From: Trogon surrucura
Taxonomy: Eukaryota; Chordata; Aves; Trogoniformes; Trogonidae
Length of the DNA stretch: 64,000 nucleotides
Assembly (NCBI GenBank): GCA_020746105.1
Contig: CM036619.1
Span: 72,529,635-72,593,634 of the forward strand
Direction: 5' to 3'
Each line of letters starts with the position of its first letter. Positions within the stretch are counted from its first letter, which is position 1. This document shows, piece by piece, positions 12,934-23,098 of this stretch. Under the pieces are notes generated by a model. That model searched no databases and was not told where the DNA came from. It saw nothing but the letters and a program-made list of their open reading frames with translations. The position numbers and the translations under genes are program-made.

Positions 12934-13022
12934 CTGGGTGCTTCTCCAGGTGATGTCTGGAGGATTTGAGATGTCCTGCACATGTGTGAGGTGTGGCATC
13001 AGTTCTGCTCTTCAGAAGCCTC
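12934..13022 (-). CDS. Possible exon (29 codons), placement in gene unclear
   Basis: A minus-strand segment with acceptor TTCTTATCAAG|G and a consensus donor CCCAG|GTGAGA. The open frame reads RLLKSRTDATPHTCAGHLKS then SRHHLEKHP, phase 2 in and phase 1 out. Its entry phase does not match candidate exon I, so at least one exon would be missing between them. A second frame is also partly open. It is a weak call that rests mainly on the donor site. Confidence 0.2.
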
Positions 13023-15779
13023 CTTGATAAGAAGTTAAAATCAGATATGCAGTACGCTGTGGTATGAAACCACCCACAATCCCTGGGAGAGTTTTCAGAA
13101 CCTTCTAGAATTACTGGTTTTGGTTAGGCTACTGTATGAACATCTGGGCAAACAGTTATGTGCTCAAATAGCCGTTGGCATAATGTATTGAGATGCAGCG
13201 GGTCTGTAATTAGATACTAAACCCCTTGTTTACACATATAATGAAATTGTAGCAGATGCAACTACTCCAGCTGACAGGTCAGCAGTAATCAGTCCATTAT
13301 AATCTAAAAGACATACATTTTAGATGGCATGGACATTTTGTAGCATCATATACAAACTTTAAAACTTCAGGGATGACAAATAGGGAACACTATCATCATT
13401 TTTTTTTTAAAAAAAAAAGTCTCCAAACTCTCATGATCTACTTCAACTCCAATTACCCTCTGGGCATAACTATATTCATGAGGTTTATCACAGCCAGAAA
13501 CTTCAGCCAAAAGTTCTTTCCAAAGCTGTGGATAATGTAGTTTCTGCCAAGTATAAGTAAAGACTTTGAAAACACATGCCACAAGGCAGTTATCCTGCAA
13601 CCATAGTCCTCCCAATTAAGAGACCTGAATTGGTTGGTTGCAATATCTGAAATGTTGACAGGGCTGCACTTAAGGATCGTGTATTTTTTAAGAAGTCATT
13701 TGCTGCGATGTGCTACAAAGTCAAAACATGTCAGAAAATGATCTATAGTGGAAAATCCACTTAAGAATAATGTAGGCTTTAAGGACAGCCAGAAATGTTC
13801 CGACAGCAGTGCACTCAAGATTGCATTCACATTTTATAATGGGAACAAGGGAAGACAGCCTCTTTTCTCTGCTGCTGTGGCAAAGTGTCGTTCTATACCG
13901 TAGTCATCCTGAGCACAAGCATCCTTCCGTCTGACTCTACAGCGGGCTCACGATAAGTGACCATGACTACGTACTATATAAACTATTCTGTACCTAGTGG
14001 TACTACTGTCTGCTCTGAAATGCATTTACAGCTCCAGGTTGCAAAGATGTCTCATGTGGTTCAAAGCGGAAGGAAGAAACTCTCTTCACCAGTTTGTGCT
14101 GTGAGGTCAAATTTTGACCTAAACCTGCAGCTCATAAAAGTGTAAGAAAATCTCATGATATCAGAATAAAGGAGTAGTAACTGAAACTCAAATTCTGTTT
14201 TCTGCTTCTGCGCTGAGGTAACAGAGCTAAGTAGATAGAATTGCCTACAAAATTGAATCCACCACCTATTCAAAAATTTTACATCCATTTACCTAGTCCA
14301 AAACCCTTATGTCAGAACAATCTATTTTAAATTTCCGTTTTCTGAGAGAGTTCTCGAACGCTTACTGTGAGTATGGGTATTAACAGTAGCATCTTATACT
14401 CTTTTTGAAGCACTAAGGTTACCTGTAATTTTCCACACTGCATCAGTCTAAATGAAGAGATGTCTTTGGCTCACTTGATTTTGTGACTGGATTTCAACAG
14501 CTGTCATCTAGTGAACATAGACTTCCAAATTTAACCTTTTTTATTCCAACTTAGTTTTTTTTCTAGGTCTCCAATTCCCAGTGAAGATATGAAAATAAGC
14601 AAACTGCATATAATAAGTAATTATGCCTTTATGTGAACAATCTATATTCCATTATTTCCTATATTTCCATTATTTGGCTTTCCAATCTATCACATAACTT
14701 GACAGAAAATGAATTTTCTACCCCATTAACACCTTTGAAGTATTAGAATTGTCCCAGGATCTTAGTATAAAAAAAGTAAAAAGCTTCAAATCTTTTGAAA
14801 ACTAAAATCTTGATTTTGATGTTTTTTTCCCCAGGTTCTTAACACTTTCTTCTATATTTATTAGAATTTCAAAGCTAATCTATATTTGGAACTTTAAAAA
14901 TGTAAGTTTTGTTAAAAATATAAAAACAGATTTAACAAAGTCTCTTTTTCTTTTTCCAGGAGGGTCACCAAGACTGACCACCTTTCCAAATAGTGCTGGT
15001 TTTAGTTTCCTCATGAAAAGAATCCAAATCAGTTCTAGCTACTTCAGTTTCCAGAGTGGATTCCATAATGTCTCCCATCTCCGCACCCCACGCCCCTCCC
15101 AATTTTTTATCTTCTGCCCTTAACATTCTGAGTTTTTCAGTAACTTTTACATGCCAGATCTCCTTTACGAAGTCTGTACATTTGTCTGTGGCAATAATGA
15201 CAGAACCTAGTCAGAAAATCTTTTGTGTGAAATAGAAAAGAGTGTCAGCTTATTTATCCTACTTACTTGCTACAAGTAGTTTCTGTTAGATATTAAGCTG
15301 ACATTAGAAAATGAGTATTTCTAGGCAACAGGCTTCTATGTGATTATTTATTTCTGGATCCCAGGAAGGAAGCACAGAAAGGGAGCACAGTGATATCAGC
15401 TGTTATCAGGGGCCTGCTCCAAGGATTCTGTTCTCACTCCTGGGTCAGAACTCTGGTATTAGAGATCACATAAGGAAACTTATAGATCATGTGAAACTAA
15501 TTCCTGGAACTTACTGCCCAAAAAAATTAACAAAAATAAAACAATAGGACAATGAGTAACTGGAACTTTTAAGATGAGCAAAGAGAAAGCAAAATGCTAC
15601 CTACCTGGAGTTAGACACATTTCTCAATGACTTTTATTCTCTGACTTTCCAAGAAAACTACCCCAATTACTTTGGGGTTGGTTACTGAGATCTTTACAAT
15701 GTAAAGATGACGATGTTGTCAAGAACAACTTTTTAGAGTTTCCTGCAAATCATGGTGCTTATACACAGAAAACTTAAAC
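13023..15779. other. No supported feature
   Basis: AT-rich, intron-like. A protein-like pair of opposing ORFs near 14.0-14.3 kb and an isolated plus-strand acceptor-like site at about 14.96 kb were considered and not accepted. Confidence 0.4.
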
Positions 15780-15831
15780 CTTTTCTGCATTGCAGTAAGC
15801 CAGCTTTCTCTCCACAATTACACCCGTTTCA
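15780..15831 (-). CDS. Unrecognised gene, candidate exon I (17 codons)
   Basis: A 52-bp segment with a good acceptor (TTCTCCTTGGCAG|T) and a poor donor (AAAAG|GTTTAA). With the phase from candidate exon H it reads ETGVIVERKLAYCNAEK and ends at phase 0. An in-frame stop follows directly, so either the weak donor is used or the reading ends here. I found no convincing following exon nearby. Confidence 0.25.
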
Positions 15832-15969
15832 CTGCCAAGGAGAAAGTTAAGCTGCTAACAGTCTCATGGGGGAGACCACAGAGCCTTTTGACTCTTTTCT
15901 TCCTATTTCCTCTGATCAGTTTTAGCAGCTGGGGATGAGTTGCGTTAAACTTTGCTGGTATCTGCTCAC

Positions 15970-16020
15970 CCAGATGGTTTATTAAGGGCGAGTAATTTCA
16001 TCAGGGTGGATGAAGAGTGA
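15970..16020 (-). CDS. Unrecognised gene, candidate exon H (16 codons)
   Basis: A 51-bp segment between a very good acceptor (TTCTCTCCTTTGTCAG|T) and a good donor (CTGG|GTGAGC). The single open frame reads HSSSTLMKLLALNKPS, phase 2 in and phase 2 out. This joins the longer form of candidate exon G to candidate exon I. The short length leaves a real chance of coincidence. Confidence 0.28.
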
Positions 16021-16175
16021 CTGACAAAGGAGAGAACAATCCCAAGTTTAACCAGAGGTTGTCAGTGACGTCCATGAGATCCCTGACAAGAGGAGTGACC
16101 AACTGCATGTTTCATTGAGCATTCAGAACCACTGACATAATCCTGCTCTAATTTGTGCTTGCTTAGGGGAGATAC

Positions 16176-16378
16176 GCATTTGCAAAATCCTCCCAGCTGA
16201 TGACTGAAATACTTTTTTTTACCAAGGTCTTGTGCAATATAAAGCACAGTGCAGCCATCTCCATGATATTCAATCCCACTTGAGACGAGAGGGCTCTCTG
16301 TGCTTTCTTGCTGGGGTTGAGACTCTTTGGCATCGTGTCTGCAGCCTCCAACTTGTTCTGGTCCTTGCCTTCGTAATT
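16176..16378 (-). CDS. Unrecognised gene, candidate exon G (52-67 codons)
   Basis: It begins after CAGTGCTACTAG at phase 0, in step with candidate exon F, and reads NYEGKDQNKLEAADTMPKSL, NPSKKAQRALSSQVGLNIME, then MAALCFILHKTL. The sequence looks like a run of amphipathic helices. There are two possible ends. CTTG|GTAAAA at 16223 gives phase 0. ATGC|GTATCT at 16176 adds VKKSISVISWEDFANA and gives phase 2, which fits the next candidate exon. The acceptor lacks a good pyrimidine tract. The overlapping ORF in another frame (16062-16409) is the main competing reading. Confidence 0.33.
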
Positions 16379-16579
16379 CTAGTAGCACTGTATCATTTTT
16401 TTTAGCCACCCTAAGGGTACAAAATGTTACTTGAAGGAGCCCTAAGGCTACTCATTGTGAGGAAAAGGGGCAAGTATCCCTTACCAAGCAGAATTGCTGG
16501 CCATTTCTGTGCCCACTGCTGCTTCAATATAGATGTTGAAAATGGGAAAGTCAGAGGCCACAAAGCTGATGATGCTCAC

Positions 16580-16629
16580 CCCAGCAAGAGTCCTGTACAC
16601 TGATCCGAGAGGTGGAATCCAAGCTCCTT
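16580..16629 (-). CDS. Unrecognised gene, candidate exon F (16 codons)
   Basis: A 50-bp segment with an excellent acceptor (CCCTCTGTCTTTGTCAG|AA) and a good donor (CTGGG|GTGAGC). The phase inherited from candidate exon E gives a Glu split codon then GAWIPPLGSVYRTLAG, ending at phase 0. The frame stays open past the donor, so the boundary rests on the splice sites. No family is recognised. Confidence 0.38.
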
Positions 16630-19455
16630 CTGACAAAGACAGAGGGTGCAGCAACAGCTGAACCATCACTTACCCCGTGTACCCCAGTCAGGACTTTACT
16701 GTAGCCCAACAAGGGGTGATGCCCTTGCTGTCACATGCTGAAGTAATTTGTGATTGTCTGAAGGCAGCAAGGCTCACAATGGCTCCTTTCTGTGACTCTT
16801 GCCTCATTTACATTGCACTTATATTTTTGGTGTTCACTGCAAAAAAAATCTAGGAAATTATCAAACTCTTTTAAAATGGATTTTAGACAGCCTGCTTAAG
16901 GCAAATCCACCTAATATTCAGGAAATGTATGATGTCCCCTTTTTTATCCTCTTTGTACACACTGCACTTCTCTCCTTATAGTCACATAGGTCATAATGCA
17001 TCTCATTTTTGTTTTCATGTAGTTTAATTAATGCACAACTTCTCTAAAAGTCAGCCTTCCTACCTTGCACATTCAGCTAAACATCCTCTTCCCAGGTTTC
17101 AAACTCACATCTGGGCTTCACTTAGTCCAATGCTACAAGTGTTGCTGCTAAAATCGTCTCCGGCTTTCTTTGCTGGGTTCACCTGTACATTGAAATAAGA
17201 ATCTTGTCTTTGTCATTAAACCTCTTCCTCACTTATTCTTACCCTGTACTGCTGATTCGAGTGTTGATGTTGCTTTCTTTTTTATTACTCAAATTAGTTC
17301 ATTCCTTCTCCTTCGGTGTCCTTTCTGCAGCGAGGAGCCCTCTTTGATGGAATTTGAGTACTCACTTGTGCCTCGGTGTTCCCCTTTACTGGGACCTTAT
17401 GACATCTAAACATGCAAGAAGTTGTGACTGCGTAAATGAACACTAATAATGTGTAAGAAGCCAGTAATAAACTGCTAATCATTCTTCAGGAGATCCGTAT
17501 CCCACTGTACTAGGTCTTCTGCCTTGCTGTTGGTTGAAGAGCTCATGCTCTGAAGGGCCAAAAAACCTTGCTACTTTCTGACACTGTCAACTGCCCTTAC
17601 CAACAAATACTTTGCACAAGTTAAACCATTCATGTAACCATTTCATTGCCCTTCCACCTTGCAAAACTAAATTCAAAAGGCAAAATAACAAGTTACTAGA
17701 TTACAAAATCCACATGCATATTCAAAAGCCTACTTGTGATACGCCATAAGTGTAAACGCGTACGCATATGCATTCCCCAAAACCAATTTTTATAATGTTG
17801 TTAAGAGGTATTTGAAAATACAAATATTTAGCTTTTACATGCCTTAATGTAAAGCCCACTCTCAGATTAATCAATATCAAGGAATCACAACTTTATGAAT
17901 ACTCTGATTACCTTTAGAATGCTTTATAGGATATTATTGAATAATTAAAACATCCATTCTGTACGCCAACTAACTCATTCCCACCACAGGAAAGAAAAAA
18001 AAAAAACACCTTAAAGACGGTGTAAGTTAACATGGCATGGAGGATGCTGGTTTGTAGAAGGAACTAGTACATTAAGCAAAACTGCATGTCAAGAAACTTA
18101 TATCAGCCTTAAACTTAAACTTATTGGTTTCTAGTAACCCATTTACCAGTGTCTGTCTGTAGAGACGTGATAAAGAATTTTGTAACAATGATTTGTCCTA
18201 AAATTTTATTTTCCTGTGAGGAAATTTAATGGTTGTCATGTCCCATTGTAAAAAAATAAATAAATATTGCAATTGACTATTTCAGATTGTTTTGTTTTCA
18301 GACTCTGCAGCGTTTTGACTTCTAAAAAGATACACAATTTCCAGACTATATAATTTTGGATGCTAGCTGTGTTTCATCCCACATACTTATAATCTGTACA
18401 CATTTGAGATAATTTCTCTGGAAACAAGGATTCACTCTTGGTTTTCAGACTACGGTGTGCTATCCTTTCTTGAAAGAGAATTCCCCAGTGAAACTGGAGA
18501 GGTTAAAATGATTCAGAATCACTTTGTCAGAGAAACAATTTCATTTGTCATCAAGTTTAACATTCTAATAGTTATCTCTGGGGGCTTGATTCAACCTCGC
18601 TCAAGTCCATGAGGCTCCTTTCACTGCTCAGAGAGCCAACAGCATCAAATTTTCATTTGGCTTTGGTCACTAATGCCTGACATTCAATATAGTTTCTTTA
18701 TCATCATACTCGCAGTTAGATTTATACAGATCAGCACTGTTGACACTGTGATTATTTAGATTTTTATTTATTAACTTGCACAGCTATTGTTACCTATAAT
18801 TAAAGTGGCATACTTGGGAGGGGTTCCAGATAAGCCTACGTGAAGGCAGTCTAGTTCCCATTCAAATAGGTATCTTGGCATTTTGCAAGAAGAAGTTTCT
18901 TTCTTTCTTGACTTTGCTATGAGGTCAATAATTTTCCGTAAGTTTACGTGGGGAAAAAGTTTGTTGAAATGATATCCAGGGCCTCCTTTTAACAATAATT
19001 TTCCTTTGCTGTATCTTGCCAAGATTATTTAAGCCTCCCAGTGCATACTTATAGGAAGTTTGGACAAGGATTGAGCTCTCATTCAAGAGTGAATATTTCT
19101 CTGCTTTATTAAAAAGGAGAATTTTCACTCTGCTGTAGCTTTTGGATAACTGCAAGAAATGTGTTTTCACAGGTTACTCCAAGGTTTTTAGTACAAATGT
19201 TGACACCCAACATGCAGTCACGGCACATGCCTTTGCTGTGATGGATACACTCCAGAGCTTTTGTCACCTGTCAGTCCCTCACCCGAGCCTGTCTCGGCAT
19301 TGGAGGGGCTTTGTGCTCCCTGTACCAGGGAGAAGATTTCAAACCACTGCTGTTAAGCAAACACAAGGCTTTTCCAGGACAGACACAGATAATGTTGACT
19401 TGAGACAGATCCAGTACAATGCTGACTGGAGGGAATGATGTGGCTTTGACCTCAC
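16630..19455. other. Probable intron of the unrecognised gene
   Basis: The stretch between candidate exons E and F. Nothing in it is supported as coding; the minus-strand ORFs at 18.77-19.17 kb overlap each other in different frames and have no good splice sites. Confidence 0.35.
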
Positions 19456-19552
19456 CTTTGCCTTCAAGTTTGTCCAGTTTCAAGTGCCGTTGGATTTCAC
19501 TGCTATTTTCTTCTTCTTTGTTGCTTGTAAACTGCTGCTCTTCTTGCATTAC
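19456..19552 (-). CDS. Unrecognised gene, candidate exon E (32 codons)
   Basis: A 97-bp segment with only one open frame, phase 0 in and phase 1 out. The acceptor is CATGCTTAAG|GTA and the donor a good CAAAG|GTGAGG. The peptide is VMQEEQQFTSNKEEENSSEI then QRHLKLDKLEGK, a charged hydrophilic stretch that looks like a linker between helical regions. It follows candidate exon C in phase and its split last codon fits the next candidate exon at 16.6 kb. Confidence 0.38.
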
Positions 19553-20068
19553 CTTAAGCATGGATCAAACAAAGGAAAATACATATAAAAGTTCAGACTA
19601 GTTATTTTGTCTGTTGTCTAGGCAGAGAGATCTGAACACTCACCAAGAGAGGGCTATAAACTTATTTCTAAGTTTTTAACATGCACTTAAAACATTTCCA
19701 TTCACCATTACAGAAATAATGGTGCAGGATGTGCCCAGCTATCCTGGGTGTCCCATTTGGGACAACGAAAGAGTTTCACCCTCCGCAAGTGCTGGAACAC
19801 GTATTCTGTACATTGCCATGCTCCACGGTCTTTTTCCAGATAGATCCAGATAAGTAATAAATGAAAGGCTCTTGACTTGGCTCAGAGGAGAAAGCAAGCT
19901 CAGTGGGGTGGTGGGAGAGGGGTGGGCACTGGGGAGGAGAACAGCCTCGTCTGACTCCCAGGAACTGAGAAGCAGTATTATTGAGCAGAATACCTCTGCA
20001 GACGGATGAGTCTTGCTCAAAAATCATTCAGGAAAAGTGGGGAAGAGAGGCCCTCGTTGGCATGACAC

Positions 20069-20161
20069 CTCACGTAGACTGTGTTCCTTTTGGGATTTCC
20101 CAGCAGAGGTCTGTCTCATCACATAGTTGACTAATGGAGCACAGCCATCATTCTTCATTTC
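20069..20161 (-). CDS. Unrecognised gene, candidate exon C (31 codons)
   Basis: The acceptor is a strong GTTTCTTTGCAG|GAA, and the exon begins at phase 0 with EMKNDGCAPLVNYVMRQTSA, then GKSQKEHSLRE. Two donors are possible: GTGAG|GTGTCA, ending at phase 0 and fitting the next exon, or CTAC|GTGAGG five bases earlier, ending at phase 1. The EMK-DGCAP start faintly resembles a pentatricopeptide-type helix pair, but one unit proves nothing. The function is unknown. Confidence 0.38.
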
Positions 20162-20359
20162 CTGCAAAGAAACTCGCAAGAGGTGAAGTTTCAAGAACAG
20201 TCTTCGCCTTTTTCCAAACTGCATTCCCATCAGAAAACTTGGAGAAGTTATAATAGGAAAAAAATGTATTTTTTTTCTTTAATTGTGTGTTCTCAAAGTG
20301 TTCTGAAGGGTCTATAAACCAGGGCATGCAGCTGTGCAATGGATAATCTGCATACTTAC

Positions 20360-20425
20360 TTGTTCCCTGACTACAGGCCAGAGGCTTCTCTGTGACAACA
20401 CATGAGTTCTGACTGGGCACCAGGT
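20360..20425 (-). CDS. Unrecognised gene, candidate exon B (22 codons)
   Basis: A 66-bp segment with acceptor TATTTTTCAG|ACC and a near-consensus donor ACAA|GTAAGT. Two frames are open. The phase-0 frame reads TWCPVRTHVLSQRSLWPVV then REQ and links candidate exon A to candidate exon C without a phase change. The other open frame includes LVPSQNSCVVTEKPLACSQG, which would need a phase-1 predecessor. The splice sites are better than the coding evidence. No domain is recognised. Confidence 0.35.
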
Positions 20426-21236
20426 CTGAAAAATATATGTACGCATTGTCATTGCACATCTGGAATTTAGAATTGCTAATGGATATGCTGTGATAGAAAA
20501 GTGTCTGGCCAATAAACTTGGGTTATATATTTATTTTAAAAAGCATTACCACATTTCTGGCTAGTAGCCTTTCATCCTCTAGACTTTACACCAGTGCATC
20601 TGGAATGCTAAGCAGCTCTTTCAGGGATGCAGCCATATCCCAAAAGGCACCTTTTTATTTGAAATAACTTAAAAAAACTAATTAAAAAGAAGGAAGGTGG
20701 TGATTTTCCCTATGGACGCTTACATACCTAGCATTTTAAATCAGCTCCTACAATCTCAGAAACCATAGGTGAAAATTTCCTCTCCAACTCTCACTTAACC
20801 TACCTTATCTGCCAGGATGCCTATAAACACGTGTAGCTGTCTTTGAATAACGTATTTTGACTTTATCACGTGTGCAACTCTAAAGAGCAATTACTTGCGA
20901 GTGGCTTATTGCAGGACTAGCAGTGGAAACCTGAGCCCTTTGAGTTTCTACATGTCTCTTTGACCCCCGTCCTCGTCACAGTCCCTGAACCTGAGGGCAG
21001 AGCAGATGCGAATTCCTGCGCTGTGGCTCACCCTCCGTAGGGCCAGGGATGTCCCGTTTGTCAACTCAGTCCCTCTCAATTGGTGGGAAATTGCAAGAAA
21101 AGAAAGAATCAGACACCAGCAATTGGAGAAAACTGACCGTCCAGGCACACTCATAGGTGGCCACCAGAAAGTTACATATCATGGTGATGCATGAAATATT
21201 TCTCAGCCAAGTTAAAGGCATGTCTTGTTTACTCAC

Positions 21237-21508
21237 CACCTTTACACAGACGAAGCCCTGGCAGACACGGCGTTTCATGGCTTGATGCAGAGGTAATCTG
21301 AAATTCTCGCCCGCACACAGGTAGTCTTTCATTTTATTTATATTTGCTTCTGTAAATCTCATGCCTTTACGCAACGTGATCTGTGCACAGAGTATTTTTA
21401 AAACAGGAACCAACTCTGAGCCAACGGCAGCAAGCAGTAACCCTGTATGTTTACTGAGGATTTGTAGGGCTGCAGTAATGAAATCCTTGAGAACCACGTT
21501 CCATTTTC
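21237..21508 (-). CDS. Unrecognised gene, candidate exon A (90 codons)
   Basis: The longest protein-like segment of the left third. From an in-frame stop at 21510-21512 the minus strand is open for more than 90 codons to a donor GGTG|GTGAGT. The peptide includes DFITAALQILSKHTGLLLAA, VGSELVPVLKILCAQI, then MRFTEANINKMKDYLCAGEN and LPLHQAMKRRVCQGFVCVK. It is mostly predicted helix, with no signal peptide or catalytic motif that I recognise. The acceptor (TGAGTGAG|GA) is weak, so the 5' limit is uncertain. It ends at phase 0, in step with the next candidate exon. It lies about 180 bp past a good poly(A) signal on the same strand. It could be a real exon of a gene downstream of FHOD3 or a decayed copy. 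Confidence 0.42.
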
Positions 21509-21692
21509 CTCACTCAAGATTAGGAACTAGGCTCAAACTGTGAAACTAGGGGTAAAAGATCAGCTTTTTATGATCAGACCACCCAGATGACTTAATGGCA
21601 GCTGACCCCCTCCCCACCCACTGCCCACCAAAGCTCTTGTCATTGGCTTCACCAACAAAACCAGAACCAGCCCAGTCAGTGCTTTATAAAGC

Positions 21693-21698
21693 TTTATT
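21693..21698 (-). terminator. Candidate poly(A) signal AATAAA, possible distal FHOD3 3' end
   Basis: The minus strand reads TTGCAATAAAGC. About 25-45 bases downstream there is a GU-rich stretch (CTGGTTCTGG then TTTTGTTGGTG), the usual arrangement for a vertebrate cleavage and polyadenylation site. It would give FHOD3 a 3' UTR of about 5.8 kb. The alternative is that an earlier hexamer is used and this one is unused or belongs to another transcript. Confidence 0.5.
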
Positions 21699-22516
21699 GC
21701 AAGATGTGCTTACATAATGCTGTAGAGGTGAGGTGAGCTTTTAAACTACTTATATCAAGAAATTTTGGACACAGGTCTGTGGTCAGTTTTCCATTTTGAC
21801 CCTGCATGGCACAGGAAAAAAAAAAAAAAAAGAAAAGAAAAGTATGATTGCATCTTTCCAGACAGCCAAGTGGGGACAGTGGGGGAAAAAGAGGAAGATG
21901 AGGGGTGTGTTAAAAAAAAAATAATTCCTGGTTTACGCAAAATGTGACAAAGCTTTTTAAGGATCAGTTCAAACGGTAGGTGCGCTTTGTGTGTAACAAA
22001 ATCTTAAGGAGTAGTTCAAATTCTTGATGAAATAAAACGGAGAAACCAAAATGTAGTCTCATGGAAAATTAAATTCAACATAAAACAAATTCACTTAAAA
22101 TGAGAAAATAACAAACAAAACCAAAGCTCAGCCAAAAGGACTTGTAGATAATATCTCTGACCATGCATGGCTTGTTTTTTAAATTACAATTCACAGAATA
22201 ACACAATGCTGGAAAGCCTATTTTACACTATGCTACACAGAACATGAGAAAACATGAGTAGTGACATTTACACAATTTTACAGTATTTCTCCTTCGTCTA
22301 AGAAACACGTCCTTTTCTACTTTACATTTTTTTTACAATTCCCAGCTCACAAAATAAAGGACACTATACGCAGACAGTCTTTAAAAAGGAGAAATGCACC
22401 CAATGCTACAAATAAACCTTTTCTTTCACAGAAGCCTCTGTATTAGATAGTGATTAAACAAAATATATCTCTATCTGCCACTCAGTGTGAAATGGACTAA
22501 TTAAAAATAATTTTAA

Positions 22517-22534
22517 TTTTTTTTTTTTTTTTTT
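22517..22534 (+). repeat. T18 homopolymer
   Basis: A simple poly(T) tract on the plus strand, poly(A) on the FHOD3 sense strand, inside the presumed 3' UTR. A16 follows at 22655-22670 on the plus strand. Confidence 0.9.
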
Positions 22535-23049
22535 GCGTAAGCATAAAACTATACAATATCCCTGGAACTCCTTGCATTACTCGCTATGTAAATATTAAAC
22601 TGCCTGCCAAAAACCTCTTGGAATCACATCTGAAATGCCGATTGAGCCCCAGTCAAAAAAAAAAAAAAAAGGAAGGTAGGTTTTTCATGTTTTTCAAGTG
22701 TTTGCAAATAAATTTCAACAGTTGCCTATAACCACACATTTTCTCTTTCAAAAACGCTTCAGTTTATTATTACTTAGTGCCTGTAAGTCCCTAGCAGTTT
22801 CCCTGCCGACAAAACACCGAGAGCTGTAGTCCCTACAGCACAGGCAAGTGTTTCTTGCATCCCCACGCTGGAAATGCAGAACCACCACGTGGACCCAGCA
22901 GAGGGTTGGGCTCCCTGCCCACGTGTGCACAACCCGCCTCGAAGACAGCGAGAGGATTAGTGCAAGGGCAGTGAGTGTACAGGAGTGAAAACCAGAGAGG
23001 AATTATGCCTGTGCCTCTGCCTGACACCAGGTCCCCGCACACCCTTTAC

Positions 23050-23098
23050 CTGAAGGCAGGCAGCGCGGGCGCCCGCCCGCCAGCGGCAGTGGGAGCAT
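23050..23098 (-). CDS. Speculative GC-rich first exon starting with ATG
   Basis: On the minus strand an ATG at 23098 opens a 16-codon frame beginning MLPLPLAGGRPRCLPS and runs to a donor TTCAG|GTAAAG. It lies in the most GC-rich, CpG-bearing patch of an otherwise AT-rich area, as expected for a promoter-proximal first exon. It ends at phase 1, which matches the 2-base start of the exon-like segment at 21237-21508. This makes it a possible start for the unrecognised gene to the left. The alternative is plain FHOD3 3' UTR with a chance open frame; 16 codons are weak evidence. Confidence 0.2.

Noticed and set aside
13957..14288. Opposing protein-like ORFs near 14.1 kb
   Set aside because: Both strands look equally plausible over the same bases and neither has a clean pair of splice sites.
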